Assembly: GCF_016865525.2 (NCBI RefSeq)
Contig: NZ_CP075169.1
Span: 4,836,337-4,900,336, forward strand
DNA from: Sodalis ligni
Lineage (GTDB): Bacteria > Pseudomonadota > Gammaproteobacteria > Enterobacterales > Enterobacteriaceae
DNA length: 64,000 nt
Direction of reading: 5' to 3'
Below are positions 40,269 through 50,265 of this stretch, in pieces. Both the position numbers and the translations under genes were made by a program. Under the pieces are notes generated by a model that did not search any database, was not told where the DNA came from, and saw only the letters and a program-made list of their open reading frames with translations. Position 1 is the first letter of the stretch. The number at the start of each line of letters is the position of its first letter.

Positions 40269-41426
40269 TCAGGCCTCATCATCCAGCTGCAGCGCGACAT
40301 AAAGCAGCAGGCGATCGTCGAAATTGGCCAGATCCAGGCCGGTCATTTCCGAAATGCGGTTCAGGCGGTACTCCAGGGTATTACGGTGGATGAACAGCGC
40401 CTTCGAGGTGGGGGTCGGCTGTACATTGTGGCGAAACCAGGCAATCAGGGTGCGGCGCAACAGGCCGTTATTGTCCATGGCCTTGAGTTTGGCCAGCGGG
40501 CGCACCAGTTCACTGGCCTGCCAGCCGCCGCGCAGGCTGTCCAGCAGTACCGGCAGCATCAGGTCCGGATAAAAATAGCAGCGCTGATCCGGCAGCCGCT
40601 GTTTGCCCACCGCCATGGTGGTGCGCGCGGTTCGCCAGGAGCGCGCAATACCGCCTGCGCCGGGGAAATAGTTGCCCAGCGCGATGCGCACCCGCAGACG
40701 GCTGCTTTCCGTCATGCGGGAAAACAGCGTATCGACCCGGCGGCGGTGTTCCTCCGCATCCCAGCGCCCATGTCCGTTCAGGGCCGGTTTCAGCACTACC
40801 ATTTCGGTAAGGGAGACGATGGCGATAAGGTTATCCCGTTCCGGAGTGGTCAGCAGGGTTTGCAACTGTTGCAGCTCCGCCATAGCGCTGTCCACGCCGA
40901 ACTGGCCGCTGTCCACTTCTACCACCGCCGCCACCCGCGGCTGGTTGATATCGATCCCTAACCGCTGCGCCCATTCAATTAACGCCGGCGTCACCTCTTC
41001 GGCGCGGATCAGGTTCAGCACCAGCTCTTCACGCAGCCGGCTGTCTTGCGCCAGCATATGCAGCAGCCGGGCCTGCTCCAGCATCATTTCCGCCGTCATG
41101 CACACCAGTTCGCCGTACTGGCGCAACTGGCTGGGATTGCCGGTCAGGCCGATAACGCCCACGATATTGCCGTCGATTTTCAGCGGCAGATTAATCCCTG
41201 GGCGGACACCGTGCAGATGACGCGCCACGCCATCGTCGATGTCCACCACCCGTGCCTGGGACAAGGCCAGCAGCGCGCCTTCGTGCAATTCACCGACGCG
41301 CTCTTCGTCGCCGCTGCCGATGATGCGGCCCCGGGCATCCATGACGTTGATATTGCTATCGATGATCTGCATCGTCCTTGCCACAATTTCTTGCGCCAAT
41401 CTCGCGTCGAGATGATATGTCGCCAT
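40269..41426 (-). CDS. cdaR: sugar-diacid utilisation regulator CdaR
   Basis: Activator of gar and gud operons in response to galactarate, glucarate or glycerate. From ATG 41424-41426 it is 385 residues, exactly the E. coli length, beginning MATYHLDARLAQEIVARTM; the open frame's 25 upstream codons do not fit. It has the N-terminal sugar-diacid recognition domain (NVMDARGRIIGSGD, GINLPLKIDGNIVGVIGLTG), a GGDEF-like middle region and a C-terminal PucR-type HTH (TSKALFIHRNTLEYRLNRIS). It lies next to degP as in E. coli, but here also next to its whole regulon. Confidence 0.96.
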   Translation of the reverse strand: MATYHLDARLAQEIVARTMQIIDSNINVMDARGRIIGSGDEERVGELHEGALLALSQARVVDIDDGVARHLHGVRPGINLPLKIDGNIVGVIGLTGNPSQLRQYGELVCMTAEMMLEQARLLHMLAQDSRLREELVLNLIRAEEVTPALIEWAQRLGIDINQPRVAAVVEVDSGQFGVDSAMAELQQLQTLLTTPERDNLIAIVSLTEMVVLKPALNGHGRWDAEEHRRRVDTLFSRMTESSRLRVRIALGNYFPGAGGIARSWRTARTTMAVGKQRLPDQRCYFYPDLMLPVLLDSLRGGWQASELVRPLAKLKAMDNNGLLRRTLIAWFRHNVQPTPTSKALFIHRNTLEYRLNRISEMTGLDLANFDDRLLLYVALQLDDEA

Positions 41427-41487
41427 CCTGTTCCCGCCCCTCATTAAGCCCTTTGCACTAGCATACCCATTGAGATGGCGACATTCA

Positions 41488-41503
41488 TTGTGCAAATGCA
41501 TAA
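41488..41503. promoter_or_regulatory. palindromic site upstream of cdaR, candidate CdaR operator
   Basis: TTGTGCAAATGCATAA is an imperfect palindrome about 62 bp upstream of the cdaR ATG. It shares the TTGTGC/TGCACAA-like halves with palindromes in the gar (33244) and gud (36858) control regions. Autoregulation of cdaR is plausible; the site is inferred by comparison of three regions only. Confidence 0.4.
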
Positions 41504-41550
41504 AGTGCGGGGTTACCCGCGTAAATTGTGCGAGATATCACATTCCAGGC

Positions 41551-41578
41551 AAAAAAAAACAGCGCCCGGAGGCGCTGT
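41551..41578 (-). terminator. left copy of duplicated hairpin; functional degP terminator
   Basis: On the minus strand CAGCGCCTCCGGGCGCTG is followed by nine T, a strong rho-independent terminator. It lies ~190 bp after the degP stop, on the far side of element D, so degP mRNA should include the element. Confidence 0.85.
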
Positions 41579-41741
41579 CAGACTGCTGACAAATGCACTC
41601 GAAGTCAATAAGGCGGGACAGGCTGCCAGAAGAGTAAACCGTCCGCGCCAGGGATGGCGCGGATCGAGCCTACAAGGATGTATTTACGGCGTGTTTACGA
41701 TCTGGCTGTCTGTCCCGACCGGGTCCTTTGTCAACAAGCTC
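41579..41741 (+). repeat. palindromic element, copy D (163 bp), inside a split degP terminator
   Basis: Starts CAGACTGCTGACAAA and ends TTTGTCAACAAGCTC, the same ends and length as copy C, about 90 percent identical by eye. The left stem arm GGGACAGGCTGCCAGA is kept, the right arm reads TCTGGCTGTCTGTCCC, so two pairs are lost. The CCGCGCC/GGCGCGG inner stem remains. It is flanked by two copies of an 18-bp terminator hairpin (41560-41577 and 41742-41759) differing at one base. Confidence 0.9.
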
Positions 41742-41767
41742 CAGCGCCCTGAGGCGCTGTTTTTTTA
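41742..41767 (+). terminator. right copy of duplicated hairpin with T tract on the plus strand
   Basis: CAGCGCCCTGAGGCGCTG followed by eight T, ending just inside the degP stop codon region. It would stop plus-strand transcripts only. Together with the left copy it represents a bidirectional terminator split by element D. Confidence 0.75.
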
Positions 41768-43195
41768 TTGCGCCAGCAGATAGATAGTGGTATCGCCGCG
41801 CTGTACGTTCAGGGCCAGCACCGAGGGCTTGGTATCGAGTATCTTGCGTAAATCCCCCATATTCTGCACCGGTTGCTGGTTAACGCCCAGGATGATATCG
41901 CCCTTTTTCAGGCCGATACGCGCCGCGGTGCTGCCGGGCTTGACGTTATCCACTTTCACCCCTTTCACATTGCCGGTTTGGGTATTGCTCAGATCCGCGC
42001 CTTCAATGCCGGTGAAAATATTGGATGAATCCAGCTGCGATTGAGTACTCTGTTCGAGGGTAACCACCACCGTCACCGGTTTGCCGTCGCGCAGCAAGCC
42101 CAGGGAGACTTTGGTGCCCACCGGCATTGAGCTCACATCGGCCCGGAAAGCGGCGAAGCTGCTGATGGCCTTGCCGTTCATGGTGACTATCACATCCCCG
42201 GCCTTCACCCCGGCCTTGTCAGCGGCGGATTTCGGCAGGACCTGGCTGACAAAGGCGCCGCGCTGGGCATCCACCTTCATGGCCTTCGCCAGTTCGGAAT
42301 TCAGCTCGGTGCCCATGATACCCACTTCGCCGCGCCTGACCTGGCCGTATTCAACCATTTGCGCAGTCAGGTTTTTCACCATGTTGCTCGGGATGGCGAA
42401 ACCGATGCCGATGTTGCCGCCGTCCGGCGCCAGGATGGCGGTATTGATACCGATCAGTTCCCCATTCAGGTTGACCAGCGCGCCGCCGGAGTTACCCCGG
42501 TTGATAGCCGCATCGGTCTGGATGAAATTCTCGTAATTCTCGATATTCAGGCCGCTGCGTCCCAAGGCCGAAACAATACCGGAGGTGGCGGTTTCCCCCA
42601 GGCCGTAAGGATTGCCGATGGCGACGGTGTAGTCCCCTACCCGCAGCTGATCCGAATCGGCCATTTTAATGGCGGTCAGGTTTTTGAAATCGATAAGCTG
42701 CACCAGGGCCAGGTCTGAACGGGGATCCTTGCCGATGATCTTGGCGTCGAATTTGCGCCCGTCATACAGCTGAACCTGGATTTTGTTGGCGTCATTCACC
42801 ACATGGTTATTGGTGACCACATAGCCTTTTTCCGCATTGATGATTACACCCGCGCCCAAGGCCATGAATTTCTCTCTGGCGGGAGGGGTATTATTGTCGC
42901 CGCCACCGTTGCCCTGGCATAGAGGTGAACCCTGGAAAGGCGAACCGTCTTGGCACAAAGGGGAATCCTGGCCGAAAAACTGCTGGAACTGCTCCGGTAC
43001 CCGCGACGAATTCACCGCCGTGCTGCCTTCCACGCTAATGCTAACAACCGAAGGCATTACCTGTTCCAGCATTGGGGCCAGACTGGGAAGCTGCTGGTTG
43101 GTCGAGGCGGTTTCCGCCGCAAAAGCGGAAACGGGGTTTAGCGCCAGCCCTAAACTTAACGCCATTGCACTTAGGACCAAATTCATTCTTTTCAT
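41765..43195 (-). CDS. degP: periplasmic serine endoprotease/chaperone DegP (HtrA)
   Basis: Degrades or refolds misfolded envelope proteins. The 476-residue precursor (E. coli 474) has a signal peptide cut near AFA-AE at residue 26, a trypsin-like domain with catalytic triad His131, Asp161 and Ser236 (RGNSGGAL), the LA loop with its two cysteines Cys81 and Cys93, and two PDZ domains in the C-terminal half. A sigma-E type promoter lies upstream. Its 3' end carries element D inside the terminator. Confidence 0.96.
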   Translation of the reverse strand: MKRMNLVLSAMALSLGLALNPVSAFAAETASTNQQLPSLAPMLEQVMPSVVSISVEGSTAVNSSRVPEQFQQFFGQDSPLCQDGSPFQGSPLCQGNGGGDNNTPPAREKFMALGAGVIINAEKGYVVTNNHVVNDANKIQVQLYDGRKFDAKIIGKDPRSDLALVQLIDFKNLTAIKMADSDQLRVGDYTVAIGNPYGLGETATSGIVSALGRSGLNIENYENFIQTDAAINRGNSGGALVNLNGELIGINTAILAPDGGNIGIGFAIPSNMVKNLTAQMVEYGQVRRGEVGIMGTELNSELAKAMKVDAQRGAFVSQVLPKSAADKAGVKAGDVIVTMNGKAISSFAAFRADVSSMPVGTKVSLGLLRDGKPVTVVVTLEQSTQSQLDSSNIFTGIEGADLSNTQTGNVKGVKVDNVKPGSTAARIGLKKGDIILGVNQQPVQNMGDLRKILDTKPSVLALNVQRGDTTIYLLAQ

Positions 43196-43266
43196 TTAAC
43201 GTTGTCTCGACTATTAGTATTAGTAGTACCAGATAATGATTCGAATCGACTGCCGTAGTCATTATG

Positions 43267-43293
43267 TGAGAGTAATGAAATAACACGAAGTTC
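43267..43293 (-). promoter_or_regulatory. sigma-E promoter of degP
   Basis: On the minus strand GAACTT (43288-43293) and TCTCA (43267-43271) are separated by 16 bases, matching the sigma-E pattern GAACTT-N16-TCTRA except for one base. It lies 72 bp upstream of the degP ATG, the expected place for this envelope-stress gene. Confidence 0.75.
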
Positions 43294-43362
43294 AGTAGAC
43301 TAAAAACCGCAATGGTAAATAAATATTGGCCGGCTTTACAAAACTCGGCAATGCCGTCCGGC

Positions 43363-44877
43363 TCACTCCGCCGCCATTAATCGGCGATATTCGTCCCAAG
43401 CATAAAGATCGGTCATACCACTAATATAGTCCTGAACCAACCGCGCCCGATAATAAAATTCCATCATCGATTGCTGTCGTTGAGGATACTGATTTAATTG
43501 AGCTACCGCTTCACCATATGCCAGGCGATGTTTAGTGGATAATTTGTGAAACAGCCGGGTGGGGATCATATAATCCCTGTGATAATCCTGGGCCACCAGT
43601 GCGCTGAACGCCTCCCACGGCATCTCAAGCAAGGGACTGTAGATTTCCAGCAGCCCGCTGATGACCCGGTAACCTTGCAGTTCAAGCTGCTCAACCTCCG
43701 GATGGTTAAAGACATGTTTGAATGCCACCCCTTTGAATATCTTCAGCAATTGATAAGCCGGGCTTGAGTCCTCCAATAATCCCTGATTAAAAGATCCGTC
43801 AAATATTGTCGCCAGATTGTCAAGAAAACGCTGTGCCGCATGGGGCACCAGACTGGCGACGGTATTAACCCGTAAATACATGAAAAACTGATCGCCGCTG
43901 CGTAACCCCTGACTGCGCATTATCTTGTCAAAAGCCTGTCCGATCACCTGCTGGAATAAATCGCCTTTCGTAACCTCGCCCCATTCCTGCAAAAGGTGGT
44001 TATATAATTGCTCTACGGTAAATATCTTTTTCTCCACTGCATCTTCCAGGTCGGCGATGCAATAAGAAATATCGTCAGCGGCTTCCATAATATAGGTCAG
44101 AGGAAACCGATGGTACTCCCCTAGCCCTAATTCATCGCGCAATGTCTTGATATACCCTTCTTCCGCCAGATAATAGCCCGGTTTTTTCATGAGATAGCTG
44201 AATTCCGCCGGCGCCGCGCCCTGCCAGTAAGCCGGGCGGGTGTATTTCAGGACACAGCCCACCTGGGCATAGGTCAGGTTTAGTTTGAGCAGACTGTGCA
44301 CCATGCGGATAGCCTGCGCATTGCCTTCGAAATGGCACAAATCGAGACGGATGCGGGAACGCAATTCGTTATCGTCGTTTTCACCGGCGCGCAGGCGCAA
44401 AATCTCCACCTGGCAGCGATCGTTGCCCTGGGCCTCATTGCCTAAACCGGCGATATCCAGACGGCGGCCGAACCAGTCGTTAATCGCCGCTTCGCCAAAA
44501 TGGCCGAACGGAGGGTTGCCGATATCGTGCATCAGGCAAGCCATTTCGACGATGCTTTCACAGGGAGCCTCCAGCTGTGACAGGCCCAGATCCTCGATAC
44601 GCCGTTCGCTCTTGAGCTGATGGAAGACCTCCTTAACGATATGCCGGCCCACCTGCTGCACCTCCAGGGAGTGGGTCAGCCGAGACCTCACCGCCGCATT
44701 GCGTTCAAGGGGGAAGACCTGGGTTTTCTGCTGCAGGCGGCGAATGGCGGCGGAGTTGATGATGCGTCCGCGATCGCTTTCAAACTGGCGGATAACGGCA
44801 TATTCGTCCTCGGCGATAATGGGTTGACCGGAAGGGCGCTGAAAACTCAGTTTCTTGCGAAAGTCGATCGCGGACAT
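43363..44877 (-). CDS. dgt: deoxyguanosinetriphosphate triphosphohydrolase (dGTPase)
   Basis: Hydrolyses dGTP to deoxyguanosine and triphosphate. With the ATG at 44875-44877 the protein is 504 residues (E. coli 505), starting MSAIDFRKK; the adjacent upstream ATG is also possible, and GGGGGAA precedes both. HD-domain metal ligands are visible in [15 protein letters not shown] and [15 protein letters not shown], with the [27 protein letters not shown] segment typical of the family. It is divergent from mtnN, and degP follows, as in E. coli. Confidence 0.95.
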   Translation of the reverse strand: MSAIDFRKKLSFQRPSGQPIIAEDEYAVIRQFESDRGRIINSAAIRRLQQKTQVFPLERNAAVRSRLTHSLEVQQVGRHIVKEVFHQLKSERRIEDLGLSQLEAPCESIVEMACLMHDIGNPPFGHFGEAAINDWFGRRLDIAGLGNEAQGNDRCQVEILRLRAGENDDNELRSRIRLDLCHFEGNAQAIRMVHSLLKLNLTYAQVGCVLKYTRPAYWQGAAPAEFSYLMKKPGYYLAEEGYIKTLRDELGLGEYHRFPLTYIMEAADDISYCIADLEDAVEKKIFTVEQLYNHLLQEWGEVTKGDLFQQVIGQAFDKIMRSQGLRSGDQFFMYLRVNTVASLVPHAAQRFLDNLATIFDGSFNQGLLEDSSPAYQLLKIFKGVAFKHVFNHPEVEQLELQGYRVISGLLEIYSPLLEMPWEAFSALVAQDYHRDYMIPTRLFHKLSTKHRLAYGEAVAQLNQYPQRQQSMMEFYYRARLVQDYISGMTDLYAWDEYRRLMAAE

Positions 44878-45052
44878 CATGTTCCCCCAATGCTGTTCCT
44901 GAACTACCGTGATACCCATAGCAGGAGTTAAATGCAACCACGGCGGCAATTATTTCCCGTCCCCGGACATGATAGAATGCCGGAACTTACCCCAAGGGTA
45001 AATTAACATCCATCTTGGATATCAAAAATTGATTAACAGTAAGGGCAATGAA

Positions 45053-45754
45053 ATGAGAGTAGGCATTATCGGCGCGATGGAACAGGAAGTCGCCTTGCTG
45101 CGTGACCTGATTGAGGATCGGACCACCTGGCAAAAAGCGGGATGCGAAATCTACAGCGGCCGGTTGCACGGCATAGAAGTCGTGCTGCTGAAATCCGGCA
45201 TCGGTAAAGTTTCCGCCGCCCTGGGCACCGCGCTGCTGCTGGATCATTACCAGCCCGACTTCGTGATCAATACCGGCTCCGCCGGCGGATTGGCATCGTC
45301 CCTGGAGGTGGGGGATATCGTGGTGTCCACCGAGGTAAGATACCATGACGTGGACGTCACCGCCTTTGGCTACGAGCCGGGACAGATGGCCCAGTGCCCG
45401 GCGGCGTTTCCCGCCGACGCCTCGCTGGTGGCCCTGGCGGAAAAGTGCATCACCCGGCTGGATATGCGCGCGGTGCGCGGCCTGGTGGTGAGCGGCGATG
45501 CGTTTATCAACGGCGCGCAGCCCCTTAGCCGTATCCGCACCCTCTTCCCGCAGGCTATCGCGGTGGAAATGGAAGCCACGGCCATTGCCCATGTCTGCCA
45601 TCAGTTCGTGGTGCCCTTTGTCGTGGTGCGGGCCATTTCCGACGTGGCGGACCGGGCTTCCCACCTCAGCTTTGATGAGTTTTTGGCGGTGGCGGCCAAA
45701 CAGTCCAGCCGTCTGGTTGACACCATGATAGGCGCCCTGGCCGGGCACCAATGA
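45053..45754 (+). CDS. mtnN: 5'-methylthioadenosine/S-adenosylhomocysteine nucleosidase
   Basis: Cleaves adenine from methylthioadenosine, S-adenosylhomocysteine and 5'-deoxyadenosine; its S-ribosylhomocysteine product feeds LuxS. From ATG 45053 the protein is 233 residues (E. coli 232), beginning [16 protein letters not shown]. The catalytic aspartate is in VRAISDVAD and the substrate-binding glutamate in [12 protein letters not shown]. Eight upstream codons of the open frame are not used. Its stop overlaps the btuF start (ATGA), forming mtnN-btuF-yadS. Confidence 0.96.
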   Translation: MRVGIIGAMEQEVALLRDLIEDRTTWQKAGCEIYSGRLHGIEVVLLKSGIGKVSAALGTALLLDHYQPDFVINTGSAGGLASSLEVGDIVVSTEVRYHDVDVTAFGYEPGQMAQCPAAFPADASLVALAEKCITRLDMRAVRGLVVSGDAFINGAQPLSRIRTLFPQAIAVEMEATAIAHVCHQFVVPFVVVRAISDVADRASHLSFDEFLAVAAKQSSRLVDTMIGALAGHQ

Positions 45755-46611
45755 TATTATCGACGTCCCGGCGCGCCGGACTATTGCTGCTGCTGATACT
45801 CCTTGCGCCCTCGGCCTGGTCGGCGCACCGGGTGATAAGCCTGGCTCCCCATACCACCGAACTGGCCTACGCGGCGGGTATGGGCACGGTGCTGGTGGCG
45901 GCCAGCGCCTGGTCGGATTACCCGCCTCAGGCAAAAAAGCTGGAACAGGTGGCCTCCTGGCAAGGCATCAATCTTGAGCGGATTCTGGCGTTGAAACCGG
46001 ACCTGATCCTGGCCTGGCGCGGGGGGAATCCGCAGCGGCAGCTGGATCAGCTCGCGGCGTTCGGCATCCCGATACTCTATATCGATCCGCTTACGGTGGA
46101 GGATATCGCCAAAAGCCTGGACAGCCTGGCCGCCTATAGCCCCCATCCTGAGCAGGCTCATCAGGCGGCGCGGGAGATTCGCCAGCGGGCGGCGGATCTG
46201 AAAAAACGCTATGCCGCCAATCCGCCGATACGGGTGTTTATGCAGTTCGGCAATCAACCCTTGTTCACCGCCGGCAAGCGGACGCTGCAAAGCCAGATCC
46301 TGAACTTGTGCAACGCGCGGAATATTTTCGACGACAGCCCGGTGCCCTGGCCGCAGGTCAGCCGCGAACAGGTGCTGATCCGCAAACCGCAGGCCATCGT
46401 GACCGCCGGCGACGATGGTCGCATTCCCCTGGTTAAAGCCTTCTGGCAGCCGCAGCTGACGGTGCCGGTTATCGCCCTCAACGAGGATTGGTTCAACCGC
46501 AGCGGTCCGCGCATCATGCTGGCGGCGGAGCAGCTATGCCGAACGCTGGCGGCTCGCGATCGGCCGGGCGGGGAAAATCCCGCGGCCGTGAAAATTTCAG
46601 GTGTGCATTGA
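45751..46611 (+). CDS. btuF: periplasmic vitamin B12-binding protein BtuF
   Basis: Binds cobalamin in the periplasm for the BtuCD ABC importer. The 286-residue precursor (E. coli 266) has a signal peptide ([15 protein letters not shown], cleavage near residue 24) and a type III binding-protein fold with [17 protein letters not shown] and [14 protein letters not shown]. It overlaps mtnN at ATGA and yadS by one base. The C-terminal ~20 residues after LCRTLAARD are an extension without family match. btuC and btuD are not in this window. Confidence 0.93.
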   Translation: MILSTSRRAGLLLLLILLAPSAWSAHRVISLAPHTTELAYAAGMGTVLVAASAWSDYPPQAKKLEQVASWQGINLERILALKPDLILAWRGGNPQRQLDQLAAFGIPILYIDPLTVEDIAKSLDSLAAYSPHPEQAHQAAREIRQRAADLKKRYAANPPIRVFMQFGNQPLFTAGKRTLQSQILNLCNARNIFDDSPVPWPQVSREQVLIRKPQAIVTAGDDGRIPLVKAFWQPQLTVPVIALNEDWFNRSGPRIMLAAEQLCRTLAARDRPGGENPAAVKISGVH

Positions 46612-47222
46612 TGTTGGCTATTTTGGATATTCTGGGTACGGCGGTTTTTGCCATTTCCGGCGTCCTGCTGGCGGGAAAGCTGCGCATGGACCCTTTCGGC
46701 GTGCTGGTGCTGGGAGTGGTGACGGCCATCGGCGGCGGCACCATCAGGGATATGGCCCTTAACAACGGTCCGGTATTCTGGGTGAGGGATCCCACCGATC
46801 TGGTGGTGGCGATGGTGACCTGTTTCGTCACCATCATGGTAGTAAGGCAACCCCGCCATTTACCGGCCTGGATCCTGCCGGTGCTCGATGCCATCGGGCT
46901 GGCGGTCTTTGTCGGCATCGGCGTGAATAAAGCCTTCGCCGGCGGCACCGGTCCGCTGGTGGCGGTGTGCATGGGGGTTATCACCGGCGTTGGCGGCGGC
47001 ATACTGCGGGACGTGCTGGCGCGGGAGATCCCCATGATCCTGCGTACGGAAATTTACGCTACCGCCTGTATTGCCGGCGGCATCGTCCATACCACCGCTT
47101 TTCATACTTTCCAGGTGGGCGCGCAGCACGCGTCGATAATGGGCATGGCCGTCACCCTGATTATCCGGCTGGCGGCCATCCGCTGGCATCTCAAGTTGCC
47201 GACCTTTGAACTGGAGAAATAA
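46611..47222 (+). CDS. yadS: TRIC-type membrane channel family protein YadS
   Basis: Small inner-membrane protein of the UPF0126/TRIC cation-channel family; exact role in bacteria is unclear. From ATG 46611 it is 203 residues (E. coli 207) with six or seven hydrophobic helices and the two inverted GGG repeats VVTAIGGGTIRDM and VITGVGGGILRDVLARE that define the family. The ATG shares a base with the btuF stop (TGATG). The open frame's 41 upstream codons overlap btuF and are not used. Confidence 0.92.
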   Translation: MLAILDILGTAVFAISGVLLAGKLRMDPFGVLVLGVVTAIGGGTIRDMALNNGPVFWVRDPTDLVVAMVTCFVTIMVVRQPRHLPAWILPVLDAIGLAVFVGIGVNKAFAGGTGPLVAVCMGVITGVGGGILRDVLAREIPMILRTEIYATACIAGGIVHTTAFHTFQVGAQHASIMGMAVTLIIRLAAIRWHLKLPTFELEK

Positions 47223-47376
47223 CCGCGGACGACTCAACGCGTTTGCAAGATGATGCGTCCGGGGCAAGGGTCGATAGGATTGAATGATCAGGCGGCATTA
47301 ACGGAGCCGATGCGCAGTGAATGCGCCGGCCCGCAGGATGATAATCAGGAATGGAGGCCGCGAGGGCCCCTGACGA

Positions 47377-47721
47377 TTAAATGCTGAAGGACGAGCCGCA
47401 GCCGCAGGTGGTTTTGGCGTTCGGGTTGTTGACCACAAAACGCGATCCTTCCAGTCCTTCGGTGTAGTCCACCGATCCGCCCACCAGATATTGCAGGCTC
47501 ATGGGATCCACCACCAGCGCCACACCCTGTTTTTCAATGGTCATGTCGTCTTCGTTAATCTTGTCGTCAAAAGTAAATCCATACTGGAAGCCGCTGCAAC
47601 CGCCGCCGGTAATGTAAACCCGCAGTTTAAGATTCGGGTTTTCTTCATCCGCGATCAGATTCTTGACTTTTTTTGCCGCCGAATCGGTAAATTGTAATGG
47701 CAATACCGCAGTTTCACTCAT
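47377..47721 (-). CDS. erpA: iron-sulfur cluster insertion protein ErpA
   Basis: A-type Fe-S carrier that delivers clusters to target proteins, including IspG/IspH of the isoprenoid pathway. The 114-residue protein (same as E. coli) has the three cluster cysteines Cys42 ([11 protein letters not shown]), Cys106 and Cys108 ([10 protein letters not shown]). It is convergent with yadS and divergent from hemL. In E. coli clcA lies between erpA and hemL; here it is absent. Confidence 0.96.
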   Translation of the reverse strand: MSETAVLPLQFTDSAAKKVKNLIADEENPNLKLRVYITGGGCSGFQYGFTFDDKINEDDMTIEKQGVALVVDPMSLQYLVGGSVDYTEGLEGSRFVVNNPNAKTTCGCGSSFSI

Positions 47722-48070
47722 TGACTCTCACTCCCAAACATGGCCGTCAGGCTGAAGGCAAAACAACCTGATTAGTAAAATCATTATCCGCTACCTGCCT
47801 TTAACGTTCAAGTATTGTCCATTGAGGATATTTTGTTTACCGCTGAGTGCTAACTCTTTTCCGACGCTGGGGTTAGCGCCCGCCACCCGGCCCTGCGGGC
47901 CAGGATCGACGAATAAAGCGGTTTCCCGCCTGAAAACTGCGTCACCGGCGGGGATTTCCCTGCGTTTTAGAGAAAAGTTTCGGCCTGCGAAGGCTCACAA
48001 AGATGTCTTATTGCGGGCCAGTTTATTACACTTACCGGGCCGATGTTTTTTTCCAACGAGGAACCGAGTA
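47722..48070. other. erpA-hemL intergenic region, no gene
   Basis: A 349-bp divergent gap where E. coli has the chloride/proton antiporter gene clcA. The hemL frame is open through much of it, but the stretch before 48071 is Arg/Pro-rich with no family match. It should hold the erpA and hemL promoters. No repeat or clcA remnant is recognisable by eye. Confidence 0.55.
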
Positions 48071-49351
48071 ATGAGCCATTCCGAAACACTGTACGCGCAG
48101 GCACAACAGTTGATCCCCGGCGGAGTGAATTCTCCGGTGCGCGCCTTCAACGGCGTGGGGGGAACTCCGCTGTTTATCGAGCGGGCGGACGGCGCCTGGC
48201 TGTACGATGTGGACGGGAAGGCCTATATCGATTATGTCGGCTCCTGGGGACCGGTGGTGCTCGGCCATAATCATACGGCGATACGCGACGCGGTCATCGA
48301 AGCGGCCGGCCATGGCCTGAGCTTTGGCGCGCCGACGGAAATCGAAGTGAAAATGGCCGCTCTGGTGACCGAGCTCGTGCCGTCAATGGATATGGTACGC
48401 ATGGTCAACTCCGGCACAGAAGCCACCATGAGCGCCATCCGCCTGGCGAGAGGCTATACCGGCCGGGATAAAATCATCAAATTCGAGGGCTGCTACCACG
48501 GCCATGCCGACGGCCTGCTGGTGAAAGCCGGCTCCGGCGCGCTCACCCTGGGCCAGCCCAGTTCTCCGGGCGTGCCGGCGGATTTCGCCAAGCATACCCT
48601 GACCTGTACCTTTAACGATACGGATTCGGTGCGCCAGGTGTTCGAACTGTATCCGCGGGAAATCGCCTGTATTATCGTCGAGCCGGTGGCCGGTAATATG
48701 AACTGCGTGCCGCCGCTGCCGGATTTCCTGCCGGGGCTGCGGGCACTGTGCGATGAGTTCGGCGCGCTGCTGATTATCGACGAGGTGATGACCGGTTTCA
48801 GGGTGGCGCTGGCGGGGGCGCAGTCGTATTACGGCGTAACGCCGGACCTGACCTGCCTGGGGAAGATCATCGGCGGCGGCATGCCGGTGGGGGCCTTCGG
48901 CGGCCGCCGTGAAGTGATGCAGGCGCTGGCGCCCACCGGCCCGGTCTATCAGGCCGGTACCCTGTCAGGCAATCCTATCGCCATGGCCGCCGGTTACGCC
49001 TGTTTGAATGAACTCACCAAGCCCGGTATCTACCAGACCTTGGCCGGCCTTACCGATCGGCTGGCGCAGGGGTTGCTGAACGCGGCGCGGGCCGAAGGCG
49101 TCTCCCTGGCGGTCAACCATGTGGGCGGCATGTTCGGACTTTTCTTTACCGACGCGCCTGCCGTGACCTGCTATAAGGACGTCATGTCCTGCGATACCGA
49201 ACGCTTTAAGCGCTTTTTCCATATGATGCTTGATGAAGGGATTTACCTGGCGCCGTCGGCTTATGAGGCGGGCTTTATGTCGCTGGCCCACAGCCACGAG
49301 GATATTGACCGCACGGTGGATGCCGCCCGCCGCAGTTTCGCCAGATTATAA
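48071..49351 (+). CDS. hemL: glutamate-1-semialdehyde 2,1-aminomutase
   Basis: PLP enzyme converting glutamate-1-semialdehyde to 5-aminolevulinate for tetrapyrrole synthesis, upstream of the siroheme made by CysG. From ATG 48071, after an ACGAGGAA ribosome site, it is 426 residues as in E. coli and begins [26 protein letters not shown]. The PLP-binding lysine lies in [17 protein letters not shown] near residue 265 and the cofactor aspartate in [12 protein letters not shown]. It converges on fhuC. Confidence 0.97.
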   Translation: MSHSETLYAQAQQLIPGGVNSPVRAFNGVGGTPLFIERADGAWLYDVDGKAYIDYVGSWGPVVLGHNHTAIRDAVIEAAGHGLSFGAPTEIEVKMAALVTELVPSMDMVRMVNSGTEATMSAIRLARGYTGRDKIIKFEGCYHGHADGLLVKAGSGALTLGQPSSPGVPADFAKHTLTCTFNDTDSVRQVFELYPREIACIIVEPVAGNMNCVPPLPDFLPGLRALCDEFGALLIIDEVMTGFRVALAGAQSYYGVTPDLTCLGKIIGGGMPVGAFGGRREVMQALAPTGPVYQAGTLSGNPIAMAAGYACLNELTKPGIYQTLAGLTDRLAQGLLNAARAEGVSLAVNHVGGMFGLFFTDAPAVTCYKDVMSCDTERFKRFFHMMLDEGIYLAPSAYEAGFMSLAHSHEDIDRTVDAARRSFARL

Positions 49352-49437
49352 CCTGCGTTTAGACACAAACGGCGGTGAATTTTTACAGCTAAAAGGCTGC
49401 GGGACCGGGCCAGGACGGTGTGGCCCGAACCTGGGAA

Positions 49438-50235
49438 TCAATAGACAAAGCTGACCGGCGCGCCGCCGCCGGGATGCGGCAAAATGCCCATGGGAATGCC
49501 GTAGATTTGCTCCAGCACGTCCCCTTGCATTAACTCTTCCGGCGATCCCTGGGCAATGATTTCGCCGCCACGCAACGCCGCAATATGGTCGCAATAACGG
49601 GCCGCCATATTGATATCATGCAGTACGACGATAACCGTCAGGCCGCGCTCGCGGCTCATGCGTTTGATCAGCGCTAGGACATCCACCTGGTGGGCGATAT
49701 CCAGCGCCGAGGTGGGTTCGTCCAATAACAGGCACCGGCTGTCCTGCGCCACGGTCATGGCCAGCCAGGCGCGTTGGCGTTCCCCGCCGGACAGGCTGTC
49801 CACCAGCCGCTGCGCGAAGGATTGCAGGCCCACCAGCTTGATGGCGTCGTCCACATGTTCCCGGTCGGCGGTGCCGAAACGTCCCAGTGCACCGTGCCAG
49901 GGATACCGGCCCAATGCCACCAGCTCACGCACCGTCATGCCTTCCGCCGGCGGCAACTGCTGTGGCAAATACGCCACCTGCCGGGCAAACGCTTTGCTTT
50001 CCCAGGCCGACAGCGGTTTGTCATTAAGCCGGGCCACGCCGCCGGTGGCGTCCTGCTGGCGACCGAGGATTTTCAGCAGGGTGGATTTCCCCGAGCCGTT
50101 GTGGCCGATAAGGCCGCAAACCTTGCCGTGGGGGAAAGAAAATGAGAGGGGTTGAAGCAGTACCCGGCCGGGAACCGAAAAGCTGACCTGGTCTAAGACG
50201 AAATCTGCATGCTGTGATATGAGAGAATCTTGCAT
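49438..50235 (-). CDS. fhuC: ferric hydroxamate ABC transporter ATP-binding protein FhuC, orphan
   Basis: ATPase of the FhuBCD importer for iron-hydroxamate siderophores. The 265-residue protein (same as E. coli) has Walker A GHNGSGKST, the AYLPQQLPPAEGMTVRELVALGRYPWHGALGRF segment, signature LSGGERQRA and Walker B CLLLDEPTSALD, and ends in IYGIPMGILPHPGGGAPVSFVY, which identifies it as FhuC. In E. coli the order is mrcB-fhuA-fhuC-fhuD-fhuB-hemL. Here fhuA is missing on one side (replaced by tandem array 2) and fhuD and fhuB on the other (only 86 bp to hemL). The frame is intact; partners would have to be elsewhere. Confidence 0.93.
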   Translation of the reverse strand: MQDSLISQHADFVLDQVSFSVPGRVLLQPLSFSFPHGKVCGLIGHNGSGKSTLLKILGRQQDATGGVARLNDKPLSAWESKAFARQVAYLPQQLPPAEGMTVRELVALGRYPWHGALGRFGTADREHVDDAIKLVGLQSFAQRLVDSLSGGERQRAWLAMTVAQDSRCLLLDEPTSALDIAHQVDVLALIKRMSRERGLTVIVVLHDINMAARYCDHIAALRGGEIIAQGSPEELMQGDVLEQIYGIPMGILPHPGGGAPVSFVY

Positions 50236-50265
50236 AAGCCCAATCTTGTTTGCGCGGCTGATAAA

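Noticed and set aside
49380..49430. hairpin CGGGCCA/TGGCCCG between hemL and fhuC as terminator
   Set aside because: No T tract on either strand; kept out of the feature list.
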